DNA of 64,000 nucleotides from JAYREN01 sp963663375 (GTDB lineage: Bacteria > Acidobacteriota > Holophagae > Holophagales > Holophagaceae), in the NCBI GenBank assembly GCA_963663375.1, contig OY760195.1:372001-436000 (forward strand). The letters are read 5' to 3'. The notes beneath the pieces are model-generated. The model was given only the letters and a program-made list of their open reading frames with translations. It made no database searches and was not told the origin of the DNA. Position 1 is the first letter of the stretch. Every line of letters starts with the position of its first letter. A program made the position numbers and the translations under genes. Positions 34,099 to 43,375 of this stretch are shown in pieces.

Positions 34099-35130
34099 AT
34101 GCGAGCCCTCGTAAAAGCAGAACGCGCCCCCGGCCTAACGATGCTGGATGTTCCGATGCCGGAACTGGGGCCCAACGATGTGCTGATCCGCATCCACAAG
34201 TCCGCCATCTGCGGCACGGACATGCACATCTGGAACTGGGACGCATGGGCCCAGAAGACCATTCCCGTGCCCATGCACGTGGGCCACGAGTACGTGGGCG
34301 TCATCGAGAAGGTCGGCAGCGCCGTCACGGGCTACAAGGGCGGCGAGCGCGTTACGGGCGAGGGGCACATCGTCTGCGGTCACTGCCGCAACTGCCGCGC
34401 CGGCAAGCGGCACCTCTGCCCGAACACCACGGGCGTGGGCGTGAACCGGCCGGGCTCCTTCGCCGAGTATCTGGCCATTCCTGCCGAGAACGTCTTCCCC
34501 GTGCCCGCCAGCATCCCCGATGACGTGGTGTCGATCTTCGATCCCTACGGCAACGCCGCCCACACGGCCCTCTCCTACGACATGGTGGGCGAGGATGTGC
34601 TCATCACCGGCGCCGGTCCCATCGGCATCATGGCCGTGGCCATTGCCAAGCACGTGGGCGCCCGCAATGTGGTGATCACGGACGTGAACGAGTACCGCCT
34701 GGATCTGGCGCGCAAGCTCGGCGCCACCCGGGCGGTGAACGTGGCCAAGGAGGATCTCAAGACCGTCATGCACGATCTGGGCATGACCGAGGGCTTCGAC
34801 GTGGGCCTGGAGATGTCGGGCAATGCCCACGCCTTCCGCTCCATGATCGACAGCATGTCCAATGGCGCCCGCATCGCCCTGCTGGGCATCTTCGGCGAGG
34901 ATGCCGCCATCGACTGGGGCAAGGTGATCTTCAAGGGCCTCTTCCTCAAGGGCATCTATGGCCGCGAGATGTACGAGACCTGGTACAAGATGTCCGCCAT
35001 GATCCAGTCGGGCCTGGACATCAGCCCCGTCATCACCCACCACTTCCCAATCGAAGAGTTCAAGGCCGGTTTCGAGGCCATGAACAGCGGGAAGTCGGGG
35101 AAGGTCGTGCTCGACTGGGGCGTCAAGTAG
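34099..35130 (+). CDS. tdh: L-threonine 3-dehydrogenase
   Basis: NAD+-dependent oxidation of threonine to 2-amino-3-ketobutyrate. This 343-aa zinc MDR protein has catalytic-zinc residues in AICGTDMHIW and GHEYVGV. The structural-zinc cysteines are in CGHCRNCRAGKRHLC, and the Rossmann motif is in GAGPIGIMAVAIAKHVGA. ATG at 34099 with GGAGG at 34090-34094 is preferred over an in-frame start 54 bp upstream that would be encoded by the palindrome. Together with kbl it converts threonine to glycine plus acetyl-CoA. A bidirectional terminator follows. Confidence 0.97.
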   Translation: MRALVKAERAPGLTMLDVPMPELGPNDVLIRIHKSAICGTDMHIWNWDAWAQKTIPVPMHVGHEYVGVIEKVGSAVTGYKGGERVTGEGHIVCGHCRNCRAGKRHLCPNTTGVGVNRPGSFAEYLAIPAENVFPVPASIPDDVVSIFDPYGNAAHTALSYDMVGEDVLITGAGPIGIMAVAIAKHVGARNVVITDVNEYRLDLARKLGATRAVNVAKEDLKTVMHDLGMTEGFDVGLEMSGNAHAFRSMIDSMSNGARIALLGIFGEDAAIDWGKVIFKGLFLKGIYGREMYETWYKMSAMIQSGLDISPVITHHFPIEEFKAGFEAMNSGKSGKVVLDWGVK

Positions 35131-35146
35131 CGCGGAACTCCCACTT

Positions 35147-35179
35147 GCAAAAACGGCCCGCGTCGCGGGCCGTTTTTGC
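35147..35179. terminator. Bidirectional terminator between tdh and a convergent lipoprotein gene
   Basis: A perfect 15-bp stem (35147-35161 with 35165-35179) has a 3-nt loop and A5/T5 tracts built into the stem, so it presents a T-run in both directions. It directly abuts the convergent gene's stop codon at 35180. Confidence 0.9.
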
Positions 35180-35803
35180 TTATCGAACCGGCTGGGGCAA
35201 GGGGATGGGCGGAAAGGTCTTCTCCTTGTAGAAATCACCGTCGATGGCCAGGGTGTCCTGGGCGAGATCCTCGCCGCCGGGCTGCAGGTCGGTGCCCAGG
35301 CAGGTCAGGTGGTAGCTCTCGTAGCGGGTGTTGAAACGCTGGCTCACGCTCCCGCGCCGATCCCGGAGCTCTTCGATGGGATTGGGGACGAAGGGCCGGT
35401 AGAGGTAGGGATGCCCCCAGGGGGTTTCGGGCACCAGGTCCAGGTAGTCCGGCACCAGGGCGCTCAGGGTCCAGGGATACTCACCGTGCTTGGTCTTGTA
35501 GCGCCCGAGTGCGTCCATGATCCGGTTCATGGAGGCTCGCACGAGCCGGTGCTTCTCCTGCATCTCCCGCTTGAGGGTGGCTTCGATGAGGAAGAGATCG
35601 TTGTGGGCCTGCTTGCCCACGGGGGTATCCGGGTAGCGCTGGGTGATGCGCTCCAGCATGCTCTTGGCCTTGAGGGTCTCGCCCTCGCGGCTGAGGCGCT
35701 GGGCCTCGTTCAGGAGGTTCTGCGGAAGCCTCGGATCCTCGGAGCTGCAGGACACGGTAAGGAGCAGGAACAGGGAGGAGACGAGGGCGTGTGGGCGGTA
35801 CAT
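35180..35803 (-). CDS. Lipoprotein with a GspG-like (type II pseudopilin) globular domain
   Basis: This 207-aa protein has a signal peptide with acceptor Cys19 (LLLTVSCSS), then a TPR-like helical pair (about 25-80, EAQRLSREGETLKAKSMLERITQRYP). The C-terminal part resembles the major pseudopilin GspG head: IMDALGRYKTKHGEYPWTL, DPWG-like TPWGHPYLYR, and YHLTCLGTDLQPGGEDLAQD, which matches the GspG calcium-loop region. The N-terminal prepilin helix and the G-F cleavage site are absent, so it cannot be a normal pilin. It may be a periplasmic or outer-membrane-anchored decoy or assembly factor; that is inference. Confidence 0.75.
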   Translation of the reverse strand: MYRPHALVSSLFLLLTVSCSSEDPRLPQNLLNEAQRLSREGETLKAKSMLERITQRYPDTPVGKQAHNDLFLIEATLKREMQEKHRLVRASMNRIMDALGRYKTKHGEYPWTLSALVPDYLDLVPETPWGHPYLYRPFVPNPIEELRDRRGSVSQRFNTRYESYHLTCLGTDLQPGGEDLAQDTLAIDGDFYKEKTFPPIPLPQPVR

Positions 35804-35877
35804 GGCGGAACGATAGCACCAACCCGGACGAGGTTGAAGCGCCTCGGGCCGGATAGGATGAAATGAAGGGGGGTTGT

Positions 35878-36525
35878 ATGCCGGTAAGAAGCTGGCTGAT
35901 CGGAATCGTAGGGGGCTCGGGCAGCGGCAAGACCTCCGTGGCCCACGAGTTGATCCGCCGCCTGCAGACCGACGAGGCCAAGGTCCTGCTGCTGGACATG
36001 GATGCCTACTACGCCCCCCTTGAGGTCGTGAAGCATCGATTCGAGGGGCGCCAGGTCAATTGGGATCATCCCCACGCCTTCGACCTCGAACTCCTGGCGA
36101 CCCATCTCGCCAGTCTGCGCAAGGGCCTGCCCATCCGGAAACCCATCTACGATTTCAACATTTCCGATCGGGTGGGTTGGGAAGACCCCACCCAACCCGC
36201 GGATGTGGTGATTCTGGAGGGGCTCCTCATCTTTGCGCTACCCGAACTCCGGGAGCAGCTGGATGTGAAGATCTTCGTGGACACCGATGCCGATATCCGG
36301 ATCCTCAGGCGCATTCAGCGGGACACCCGCGAACGGGGGCGCACCGTGGAGAGCGTCATCGAGCAGTACCTCGCCTCGGTTCGCCCCATGCACCTGGAAT
36401 TCGTGGAACCCAGCAAGCGCTGGGCGGATCTCATCGTGCCCACGGGAGTGGAAAACCAGAAGGCCCTCGACATGATCATGCATCACACCCTCAGCCTTCT
36501 CCGCAACCCGCCGGGACGGGGATAG
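35878..36525 (+). CDS. udk: Uridine kinase-family protein
   Basis: Phosphorylates uridine/cytidine to UMP/CMP in pyrimidine salvage. The 215-aa protein has P-loop IVGGSGSGKTS (about 9-19), the LLLDMDAYY Walker-B-like and substrate segment, NWDHPHAFD, KPIYDFNISDR and the lid arginines in RILRRIQRDTRERGR. All are hallmarks of Udk/phosphoribulokinase-like kinases. I chose ATG at 35878 because an AAGGGGGGT ribosome-binding site precedes it; another ATG five codons upstream lies within that site. It is followed after 4 bp by a NUDIX gene, so an operon is likely. Confidence 0.9.
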   Translation: MPVRSWLIGIVGGSGSGKTSVAHELIRRLQTDEAKVLLLDMDAYYAPLEVVKHRFEGRQVNWDHPHAFDLELLATHLASLRKGLPIRKPIYDFNISDRVGWEDPTQPADVVILEGLLIFALPELREQLDVKIFVDTDADIRILRRIQRDTRERGRTVESVIEQYLASVRPMHLEFVEPSKRWADLIVPTGVENQKALDMIMHHTLSLLRNPPGRG

Positions 36526-36529
36526 GGCC

Positions 36530-37147
36530 GTGCGGCTCCTGGCCCAGCATTCTCCCCACTTCGATCCTTCCCAGGCCTGGGAAGGGGAAACCGCCATCCT
36601 ACGGGGCGAGACACGCCTCTTCCGGCAGATCGGGGTGGTCCGTCGATCCCCCCACACCGGCAGGAGTCACGACTTCACTCGGCTGGAATGTCCGGCCTGG
36701 GTGAACGTGGTGGCCTTCACGCCGCTGGCGGAGGGGGGCGAGTTGCTGATCGTCGAGCAATTCCGCCACGGCATTGATGCCTCCACCCTGGAAACCATCG
36801 GGGGCGTCTGCGAGCCCGGCGAGGATCCGGCGGAAACGGCCCGGCGGGAGCTGCTGGAGGAAACAGGGCACGTGAGCGATCGCTGGGTTTCCCTGGGCTG
36901 GTGCACCCCCAACCCGGCCGTTCAGGACAATCGCTGCCATCTCTTCCTGGCCCTGGACTGCCGTTCGGTGGCGGAGCTCCATCTCGATCCCTCGGAGGAA
37001 CTGAGGGTCTGGGCGATTGCCTGGCGGGAGTGGCAGACCCTTATGGGCAGCGGCGAGATCCATCATGCCCTCGTGCTCAGTGCCTTCCTCCGCCTCCAAG
37101 GTTGGGAGGGGTGGCGGGAGTTCAAGGCGCAACTCGAGTCTCAGTGA
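36530..37147 (+). CDS. NUDIX hydrolase (ADP-ribose pyrophosphatase-like)
   Basis: This 205-aa protein has the Nudix box GGVCEPGEDPAETARRELLEETGH, broken here into its key residues: the leading Gly, Glu of GED and the R-E-x-x-E-E core that binds metal. The preceding VVAFTPLAEGGELLIVEQFRHG strand-turn is typical of ADP-ribose or NDP-sugar pyrophosphatases. The exact substrate is open. The start is GTG at 36530. It lies 4 bp after udk and 32 bp before yajQ. Confidence 0.85.
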   Translation: MRLLAQHSPHFDPSQAWEGETAILRGETRLFRQIGVVRRSPHTGRSHDFTRLECPAWVNVVAFTPLAEGGELLIVEQFRHGIDASTLETIGGVCEPGEDPAETARRELLEETGHVSDRWVSLGWCTPNPAVQDNRCHLFLALDCRSVAELHLDPSEELRVWAIAWREWQTLMGSGEIHHALVLSAFLRLQGWEGWREFKAQLESQ

Positions 37148-37179
37148 TGCGCTAAAGTAGGGAGCTCGGGAGGATAACG

Positions 37180-37677
37180 ATGGCAAGCGAATGCTCTTTT
37201 GATGTGGTCTCCAAGGTGGACATGGCCGAGGTGAAGAACGCCGTGGCCCAAGCCATGAAGGAGATCACCCAGCGCTACGACTTCAAGGGCTCCACCTCCG
37301 ATATCGAGCTGAAGGACGATGCGGTGCTCCACCTCAAAAGCGATGACGAGGTCAAGCTCAAGGCCGTCATTGACGTGCTTCAATCCAAGCTCTTCAAGCG
37401 GGGCGTGAGCATCAAGAACCTCGAATACGGCAAGGTTGAAGGCGCCACCAAGGGCACCGTGCGCCAAGAGATCAAGCTGCTGCAGGGCATTCCCGGGGAG
37501 AAGGCCAAGGGCCTCGTTAAGGTGCTCAAGGATTCCAAAATGAAGGTGCAGGCGGCCATCCAGGGCGATCAGCTGCGGGTTTCGGGCAAGAACAAGGATG
37601 ACCTCCAGGAGGCCATGGCGCTGATGAAGAGGAACGACCAGGGGCTCGAGTTGCAGTTCACCAATTTCAGGAGCTAG
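37180..37677 (+). CDS. yajQ: YajQ family cyclic-di-GMP-binding protein (DUF520)
   Basis: This 165-aa protein is full length for the YajQ family. It begins ASECSFDVVSKVDMAEVKNAV and has QRYDFKGS near residue 30, RGVSIKNLEYGK in the middle and the closing DQGLELQFTNFRS, all characteristic. Family members bind nucleotides including c-di-GMP and act as small effectors. A GGDEF cyclase is encoded at 58 kb in this window. It has a strong ribosome-binding site (GGAGG, 5 nt before ATG). It lies 4 bp upstream of the polyprenyl synthetase gene. Confidence 0.93.
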   Translation: MASECSFDVVSKVDMAEVKNAVAQAMKEITQRYDFKGSTSDIELKDDAVLHLKSDDEVKLKAVIDVLQSKLFKRGVSIKNLEYGKVEGATKGTVRQEIKLLQGIPGEKAKGLVKVLKDSKMKVQAAIQGDQLRVSGKNKDDLQEAMALMKRNDQGLELQFTNFRS

Positions 37678-37681
37678 ACCC

Positions 37682-38677
37682 TTGGCCCGGCTGGATCTGC
37701 TGCGCTACTTCACGCCCATTGCCGGCAAGCTGTCGGAGGTAGAGCGTGAGCTGGAACGCCTCCTGCAGAGCGATGTCGCGGTGGTGGAAAAACTGGCGGC
37801 CCATGTGCGCGGTGGCCAGGGAAAACGCCTCCGTCCCGCGCTGGTGCTGCTCGCGTCCCGGTTTGCGGGCTATGAAGGCACGGAGGATGTCCGCTTCGGC
37901 GCCATCTTCGAGCTGATCCACACGGCCACCCTGGTCCACGACGATGTCATCGACCACGCCCAGCTGCGCCGCGGCAAGCCCACCCTGAACCGCCTCTGGG
38001 GCAACACCCTCACGGTGCTCTTCGGCGATCTGCTCTACATGCAGGCCATGACCAGTGCCATCCGGGGGCGGAACTGGCGCCTGATGGAGATCCTGGCGGA
38101 TGTCACCACGCGAATGATCGAGGGCGAGCTCATCCAGAACGACGTGCTCTTCAAGCTGGATACCTCTCGCCGCGATTACTTCGATATCCAGGAGCGCAAG
38201 ACCGCGCTGCTCTTTGCCGGGTGCACCGAAACCGGCAGCATCCTGGCGGGCCGCAGCGAGGCAGAATGCGACTCCCTGCGGAGCTTCGGCCTGGAGATCG
38301 GCCGAGCCTTTCAGCTCACGGACGATCTGCTGGATTTCACCGCCACCAGTGAGCAGCTCGGCAAACCTGCGTTTTCCGATCTGCGGGAAGGCAAGCTGAC
38401 GCTGCCCATGCTCACCCTCCTGGAACGGGCCCCCGACGAGGTTCGCCCCCTCATCCGCACCATCTGGGACCGGGGCGAGGAAGTGCCCATCCCTGAGGGC
38501 GAGGAAGCTCGACTCCGGAGGCTCATCGCCCACCACGACGCCCTCGCCGAAACCAGGGCCCTGGCCCTCAAGGCCAGCGGAGCCGCCTCCGAAGCCATCG
38601 CGCGGGTATCCGGAGAGAAGAAGACCCTGAAGCTGCTCCAGGAGATCCCGGAAATCCTGCTGGAGCGCAGCAAATAG
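37682..38677 (+). CDS. ispB: Polyprenyl diphosphate synthase (octaprenyl/heptaprenyl-type)
   Basis: Condenses isopentenyl diphosphate onto an allylic primer to make the long isoprenoid chain of menaquinone. The 331-aa protein has GGQGKRLRPALVLL, the first aspartate-rich motif in LVHDDVIDHAQ and the second in QLTDDLLDFTA, followed by GKPAFSDLREGKLTLPML. The residues before the first Asp motif lack bulky blockers, consistent with a long-chain product. It has a TTG start at 37682 with AGGAG 8 nt upstream, overlapping the end of yajQ. It fits with the futalosine-pathway gene mqnC at 49 kb. Confidence 0.9.
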   Translation: MARLDLLRYFTPIAGKLSEVERELERLLQSDVAVVEKLAAHVRGGQGKRLRPALVLLASRFAGYEGTEDVRFGAIFELIHTATLVHDDVIDHAQLRRGKPTLNRLWGNTLTVLFGDLLYMQAMTSAIRGRNWRLMEILADVTTRMIEGELIQNDVLFKLDTSRRDYFDIQERKTALLFAGCTETGSILAGRSEAECDSLRSFGLEIGRAFQLTDDLLDFTATSEQLGKPAFSDLREGKLTLPMLTLLERAPDEVRPLIRTIWDRGEEVPIPEGEEARLRRLIAHHDALAETRALALKASGAASEAIARVSGEKKTLKLLQEIPEILLERSK

Positions 38678-38692
38678 GCCAGGAGACCGTCG

Positions 38693-40255
38693 CTACAGCG
38701 GCATCGCCTTCTCTTCACCCCGGGGATCCCAGTTGATGTTGGCGCGCTTGAGGGCGGCCATCAGGCTCTCCTTGTCCGGGCACTTCATATAGGCCTCCAT
38801 GGGTTCCACGGTGCCGGCCTGCACCAGTTCCACCAGGGCGTCGTTCATGAGCCTCTGGCCGTAGGCACGGCCGGTCTGCATGGCGCTGGGGATCTGGTAG
38901 TTCTTGCCCTCGCGGATCAGGTTGGAGATGGCGGGCGTGATGAAGAGGCTCTCGATGGCCGCCACGCGCCCGCCTCCCACCTTTTTTAGCAGGATCTGGC
39001 TGATGACGGCCTTGCAGGCATCCGCCAGCATGACGCGGATCTGCTGCTGGCGATCCGCAGGGAACTGATCCACCACGCGGTCGATGGTGCCCACGGCGCT
39101 GCTGGTGTGCAGGGTGCCGAAGACGAGATGGCCGGTGACCGCCGTTTCCACGGCGATGGAGATGGTTTCCAGGTCCCGCATCTCGCCCACCAGCACGATA
39201 TCGGGGTCCTCGCGCAGCGCGGCCCTGAGGCCCGTCTTGAAGTTCGCGGTATGGGTGCCCACTTCCCGCTGGTTCACCAGGCACTTCTTGCGGGGATGGA
39301 CGAATTCGATGGGGTCCTCGATGGTCAGGATGTGGTCGTTCCGCTTGCGGTTGGCGATGTCCAGGATGGCCGCGAGGGTCGTTGATTTGCCGCTGCCTGT
39401 GGGACCGGTCACCAGCACCAGGCCCTTGGCGAGATCCGCCAGGCGCTTGATGGGATCCGCCAGCCCCAGCCTGTCGGGGTCGGGGATCTCGTTGGGGATC
39501 ACGCGGCAGACGAAGCCGGGCCCCATCCGGTCCATGAAGAAGTTGACCCGCAGGCGGCAGCCTCCCGCCTCGTAGGCGTAGGCGAAATCGGCATCGCTCT
39601 TTTCCTGGAACTGGTTCCAGGCCATTGGTGGCGCCAGGGTCTCCATGACTTCCAGGAGCTGCTTGGGCCCCAGGGGGGTGAAATCCTCCAGTTCCCGCAG
39701 ATCGCCATGCACGCGAACCAGGGGCACTTCGAAGGAGCTGCAGTGGATATCCGAGCCCTTCTGGTTGAGCAGGGCCCTGAAGAGCCGCTCGCCCAGCGGA
39801 TGGGCCCCAGAGGGTGCCGTTTCCCGTATGGGGGCAGGGCGAGAGGGAGGCGGGGTTGAAAGGGGGGCTGGAATAGGCCTCGGCGCTGGCGGCTCCGACA
39901 CTCGTTCCATCAGTCCTTCCTCGTGGGTTTCCACCAGGGCGATCCCGATCTCGCCCTCGGGTTCGGCCCGGAGGCTGAGTCCGAGGGCACCCCGAGTCAC
40001 GGCGATGGTGAAGGTCTGGTCCCCCGCGCGGTAGGAGAAGGTGGCTTCCCCCCCGGCGGCCAGGCTTCCCTCCTGGCTTGGCGGGAGCACTTCCTTCACC
40101 AAGTGCTCCAGAAGGGTCGGCGGGACGGGTGTGGGAAGCAGGGGAGTCGAAGTCCCGGTCTGAGATTCCAGCATCGGCTGCTGGTTCGGCTCCATTCGCA
40201 GCGCGGCGGCACCTCGTGCGGCCAGATGGGAGAGGAGCCGATCGAGTTGGGCCAT
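38693..40255 (-). CDS. pilT: Type IV pilus retraction ATPase PilT with N-terminal extension
   Basis: This 520-aa protein has a C-terminal PilT core of about 345 residues. It shows Walker A GPTGSGKST, the Asp box ILTIEDPIEFVH, Walker B LREDPDIVLVGEMRDLET, the His box GHLVFGTLHTSSA and the PilT-specific AISNLIREGK segment near the C-terminus. The first about 170 residues are extra: a small alpha/beta domain and a Pro-rich linker (residues about 130-165). Usual PilT proteins are about 350 aa. The start at ATG 40255 has GGAG upstream; a longer frame exists but lacks a Shine-Dalgarno. It is divergent from sucC. It drives pilus retraction and twitching or adhesion in the cytoplasm at the pilus base. 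Confidence 0.92.
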   Translation of the reverse strand: MAQLDRLLSHLAARGAAALRMEPNQQPMLESQTGTSTPLLPTPVPPTLLEHLVKEVLPPSQEGSLAAGGEATFSYRAGDQTFTIAVTRGALGLSLRAEPEGEIGIALVETHEEGLMERVSEPPAPRPIPAPLSTPPPSRPAPIRETAPSGAHPLGERLFRALLNQKGSDIHCSSFEVPLVRVHGDLRELEDFTPLGPKQLLEVMETLAPPMAWNQFQEKSDADFAYAYEAGGCRLRVNFFMDRMGPGFVCRVIPNEIPDPDRLGLADPIKRLADLAKGLVLVTGPTGSGKSTTLAAILDIANRKRNDHILTIEDPIEFVHPRKKCLVNQREVGTHTANFKTGLRAALREDPDIVLVGEMRDLETISIAVETAVTGHLVFGTLHTSSAVGTIDRVVDQFPADRQQQIRVMLADACKAVISQILLKKVGGGRVAAIESLFITPAISNLIREGKNYQIPSAMQTGRAYGQRLMNDALVELVQAGTVEPMEAYMKCPDKESLMAALKRANINWDPRGEEKAMPL

Positions 40256-40380
40256 GGGATCTCCGGGGGTTACGCATTCTGCCACGAAGAGAAGGGGAGG
40301 ACAGGAGTCAGGATCCAGAGATAGACTGGCGCTTCGCGTCATCAAAGCCGAAGTTAGCGTCCCCCCTTCTGGGAGTATCG

Positions 40381-41538
<1,158 letters not shown>

Positions 41539-41599
41539 TCCACGCGGCTCCACACGTATTCCGTAATTCATTGGTGAACGCTTCTTGGGGAAATCGAAC

Positions 41600-42475
41600 A
41601 TGTCCATCATGGTTGGAACCGATACCAGACTCATCGTGCAGGGCATCACGGGCCGCGAAGGCCTCTACCACGCCAAGGGCTGCCGGGACTATGGCACCAA
41701 GGTTGTGGGTGGCGTGACCCCCGGAAAGGGGGGCACGGAGATCGAAGGCTTCCCGGTCTTCAACACCGTGCAGGAGGCCCGCGCGAAGACGGGTGCCAAT
41801 GCGACCATGATCTTCGTGCCTCCCGTCGCCGCCGCCGACGCGATTCTCGAGGCCCTGGACGCAGGCATCGAGCTGATCGTGTGCATCACGGAAGGCATCC
41901 CCGTGCTCGACATGGTGAAGGTCAAGCGGGTGTTGCCGGACTATCCCAATTCTCGCTTGGTAGGTCCGAACTGCCCCGGCGTCATTACCCCCGGCAAGGC
42001 CAAGATCGGCATCATGCCCGGTCGCATCCATCTGCCCGGCCACGTGGGGGTGGTTTCCCGCTCCGGCACCCTGACCTACGAGGCCGTGGGTCAACTCACG
42101 GCCCTGGGCATTGGCCAGAGCACCTGCATTGGCATCGGGGGCGATCCAGTAAATGGCACCAGTTTCGTGGATGTCCTGGCTCAGTTCCAGGCGGATGTAG
42201 AGACCCATGCCGTGATCCTCATCGGCGAGATCGGCGGCGGCGCCGAGGAAGAAGTGGCGACCTTCGTGAAGGCGCACTTCACCAAACCCATCGTGGCCTT
42301 CGTCGCGGGACAGACGGCCCCTCCCGGGCGCCGCATGGGCCACGCGGGGGCCATCATCAGCGGCGGCAAGGGGGCCGCCTCCGACAAGATGGCCGCCATG
42401 GAGGCCGCCGGCATCACGGTGGTGAAGAGCCCGGCCGATATGGGCAAGGCGCTGGCGGCCCGACTCAGGGCCTGA
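41600..42475 (+). CDS. sucD: Succinyl-CoA ligase, alpha subunit
   Basis: This 291-aa alpha subunit has the CoA-binding Rossmann domain (VQGITGREGLYHAKGC, GGVTPGKGG) and the ligase domain with SRSGTLTYE and GIGGDPVNGTSF. The phosphohistidine loop is GRRMGHAGAIISGG. I chose ATG at 41600 (MSIMVG) over an in-frame TTG five codons upstream. It forms the heterodimer or heterotetramer with SucC from the gene just upstream. The radical SAM gene begins 15 bp downstream. Confidence 0.98.
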   Translation: MSIMVGTDTRLIVQGITGREGLYHAKGCRDYGTKVVGGVTPGKGGTEIEGFPVFNTVQEARAKTGANATMIFVPPVAAADAILEALDAGIELIVCITEGIPVLDMVKVKRVLPDYPNSRLVGPNCPGVITPGKAKIGIMPGRIHLPGHVGVVSRSGTLTYEAVGQLTALGIGQSTCIGIGGDPVNGTSFVDVLAQFQADVETHAVILIGEIGGGAEEEVATFVKAHFTKPIVAFVAGQTAPPGRRMGHAGAIISGGKGAASDKMAAMEAAGITVVKSPADMGKALAARLRA

Positions 42476-42490
42476 CGGTATCCTGGGAGA

Positions 42491-43375
42491 ATGGAACGAC
42501 TCGTGAAGGCCCACCTGGACCACCGCCGCCTCTGGCAGGACTTCGACTACTGCTACCCCGTTATCAGCCGTCGCAGCAAGGGCGTGAGCCTGGGCGTGAA
42601 CCTGAACCCAGACAAGATCTGCAACTTCGACTGCGTGTACTGCGAAGTGGATCGCGTGAATCCCCCCCGGCGAAGGGATGTGGACTTGGATCGGCTCGAG
42701 GGCGAGATGGCGGCCCTGCTGGATTTGACTCGCTCGGGCGAGCTTTTCGCCTTCTCGCCCTTCGATTCCGCCCGCCCGGAGCAGCGGCGCCTCAACGACA
42801 TCGCCTTCAGTGGCGATGGGGAGCCCACCACGGCCCGGGAGTTTCCCGAGGCGGTGGCCCGACTCGCGCGCCTCAAGGCCTCCCGGGGACTCGAGGAGAT
42901 AAAGCTGGTGCTCATCACGGACTCCAGCCGACTGCAGGCGCCGGATGTGATCCAAGGTCTGGAAACCCTCATGGCCAACAATGGGGAGATCTGGGCCAAG
43001 CTGGACGCGGGCACCGAGGCCTACTATCGCGAGATCAATCGCAGCAAGATCCCCTTCGCCCGCATTCTCGAAAACCTCCTGAGTACGGGAAGACGCTGGC
43101 CCATCACCATCCAGACCCTGTTCCTGGAATGGAACGGGCAGGGGCCCTCCACCGGTGAGCTCGAGGCATACAAGGCCTGCCTGCAAGCCCTGCTCGAGGG
43201 AGGCGCGAACCTTCAGGGCCTCCAGCTCTACACGGTGGCGCGGCCCACGCCGGAGGCTGCGGCTCGGCCCTTGGCCGCTGCGGACCTGGATGCCCTCGCC
43301 ACGAATCTGTCCGCAGCCTTTCCCAAGATCTCGATAGAGGTCTTTTACGGTCCCGACGGCCAGGCCCATGCCTAG
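42491..43375 (+). CDS. Radical SAM protein
   Basis: This 294-aa protein carries the [4Fe-4S] cluster motif CNFDCVYC (C44, C48, C51). It also has IAFSGDGEPTT (the GGE-like SAM-binding strand) and a WAKLDAGTEAYYREINRS region. These segments resemble the short single-domain radical SAM proteins annotated as Fe-S oxidoreductases (COG0731-like, near TYW1-type enzymes). The specific reaction is unknown. The ATG at 42491 is 15 bp after sucD, and the 3' end overlaps the next gene by 8 bp, so all four genes may be co-transcribed. Confidence 0.85.
   Translation: MERLVKAHLDHRRLWQDFDYCYPVISRRSKGVSLGVNLNPDKICNFDCVYCEVDRVNPPRRRDVDLDRLEGEMAALLDLTRSGELFAFSPFDSARPEQRRLNDIAFSGDGEPTTAREFPEAVARLARLKASRGLEEIKLVLITDSSRLQAPDVIQGLETLMANNGEIWAKLDAGTEAYYREINRSKIPFARILENLLSTGRRWPITIQTLFLEWNGQGPSTGELEAYKACLQALLEGGANLQGLQLYTVARPTPEAAARPLAAADLDALATNLSAAFPKISIEVFYGPDGQAHA

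Noticed and set aside
41585..41599. TTG start for sucD
   Set aside because: SucD proteins begin close to the MSIMVGTDT segment, and the ATG at 41600 has suitable upstream purines.
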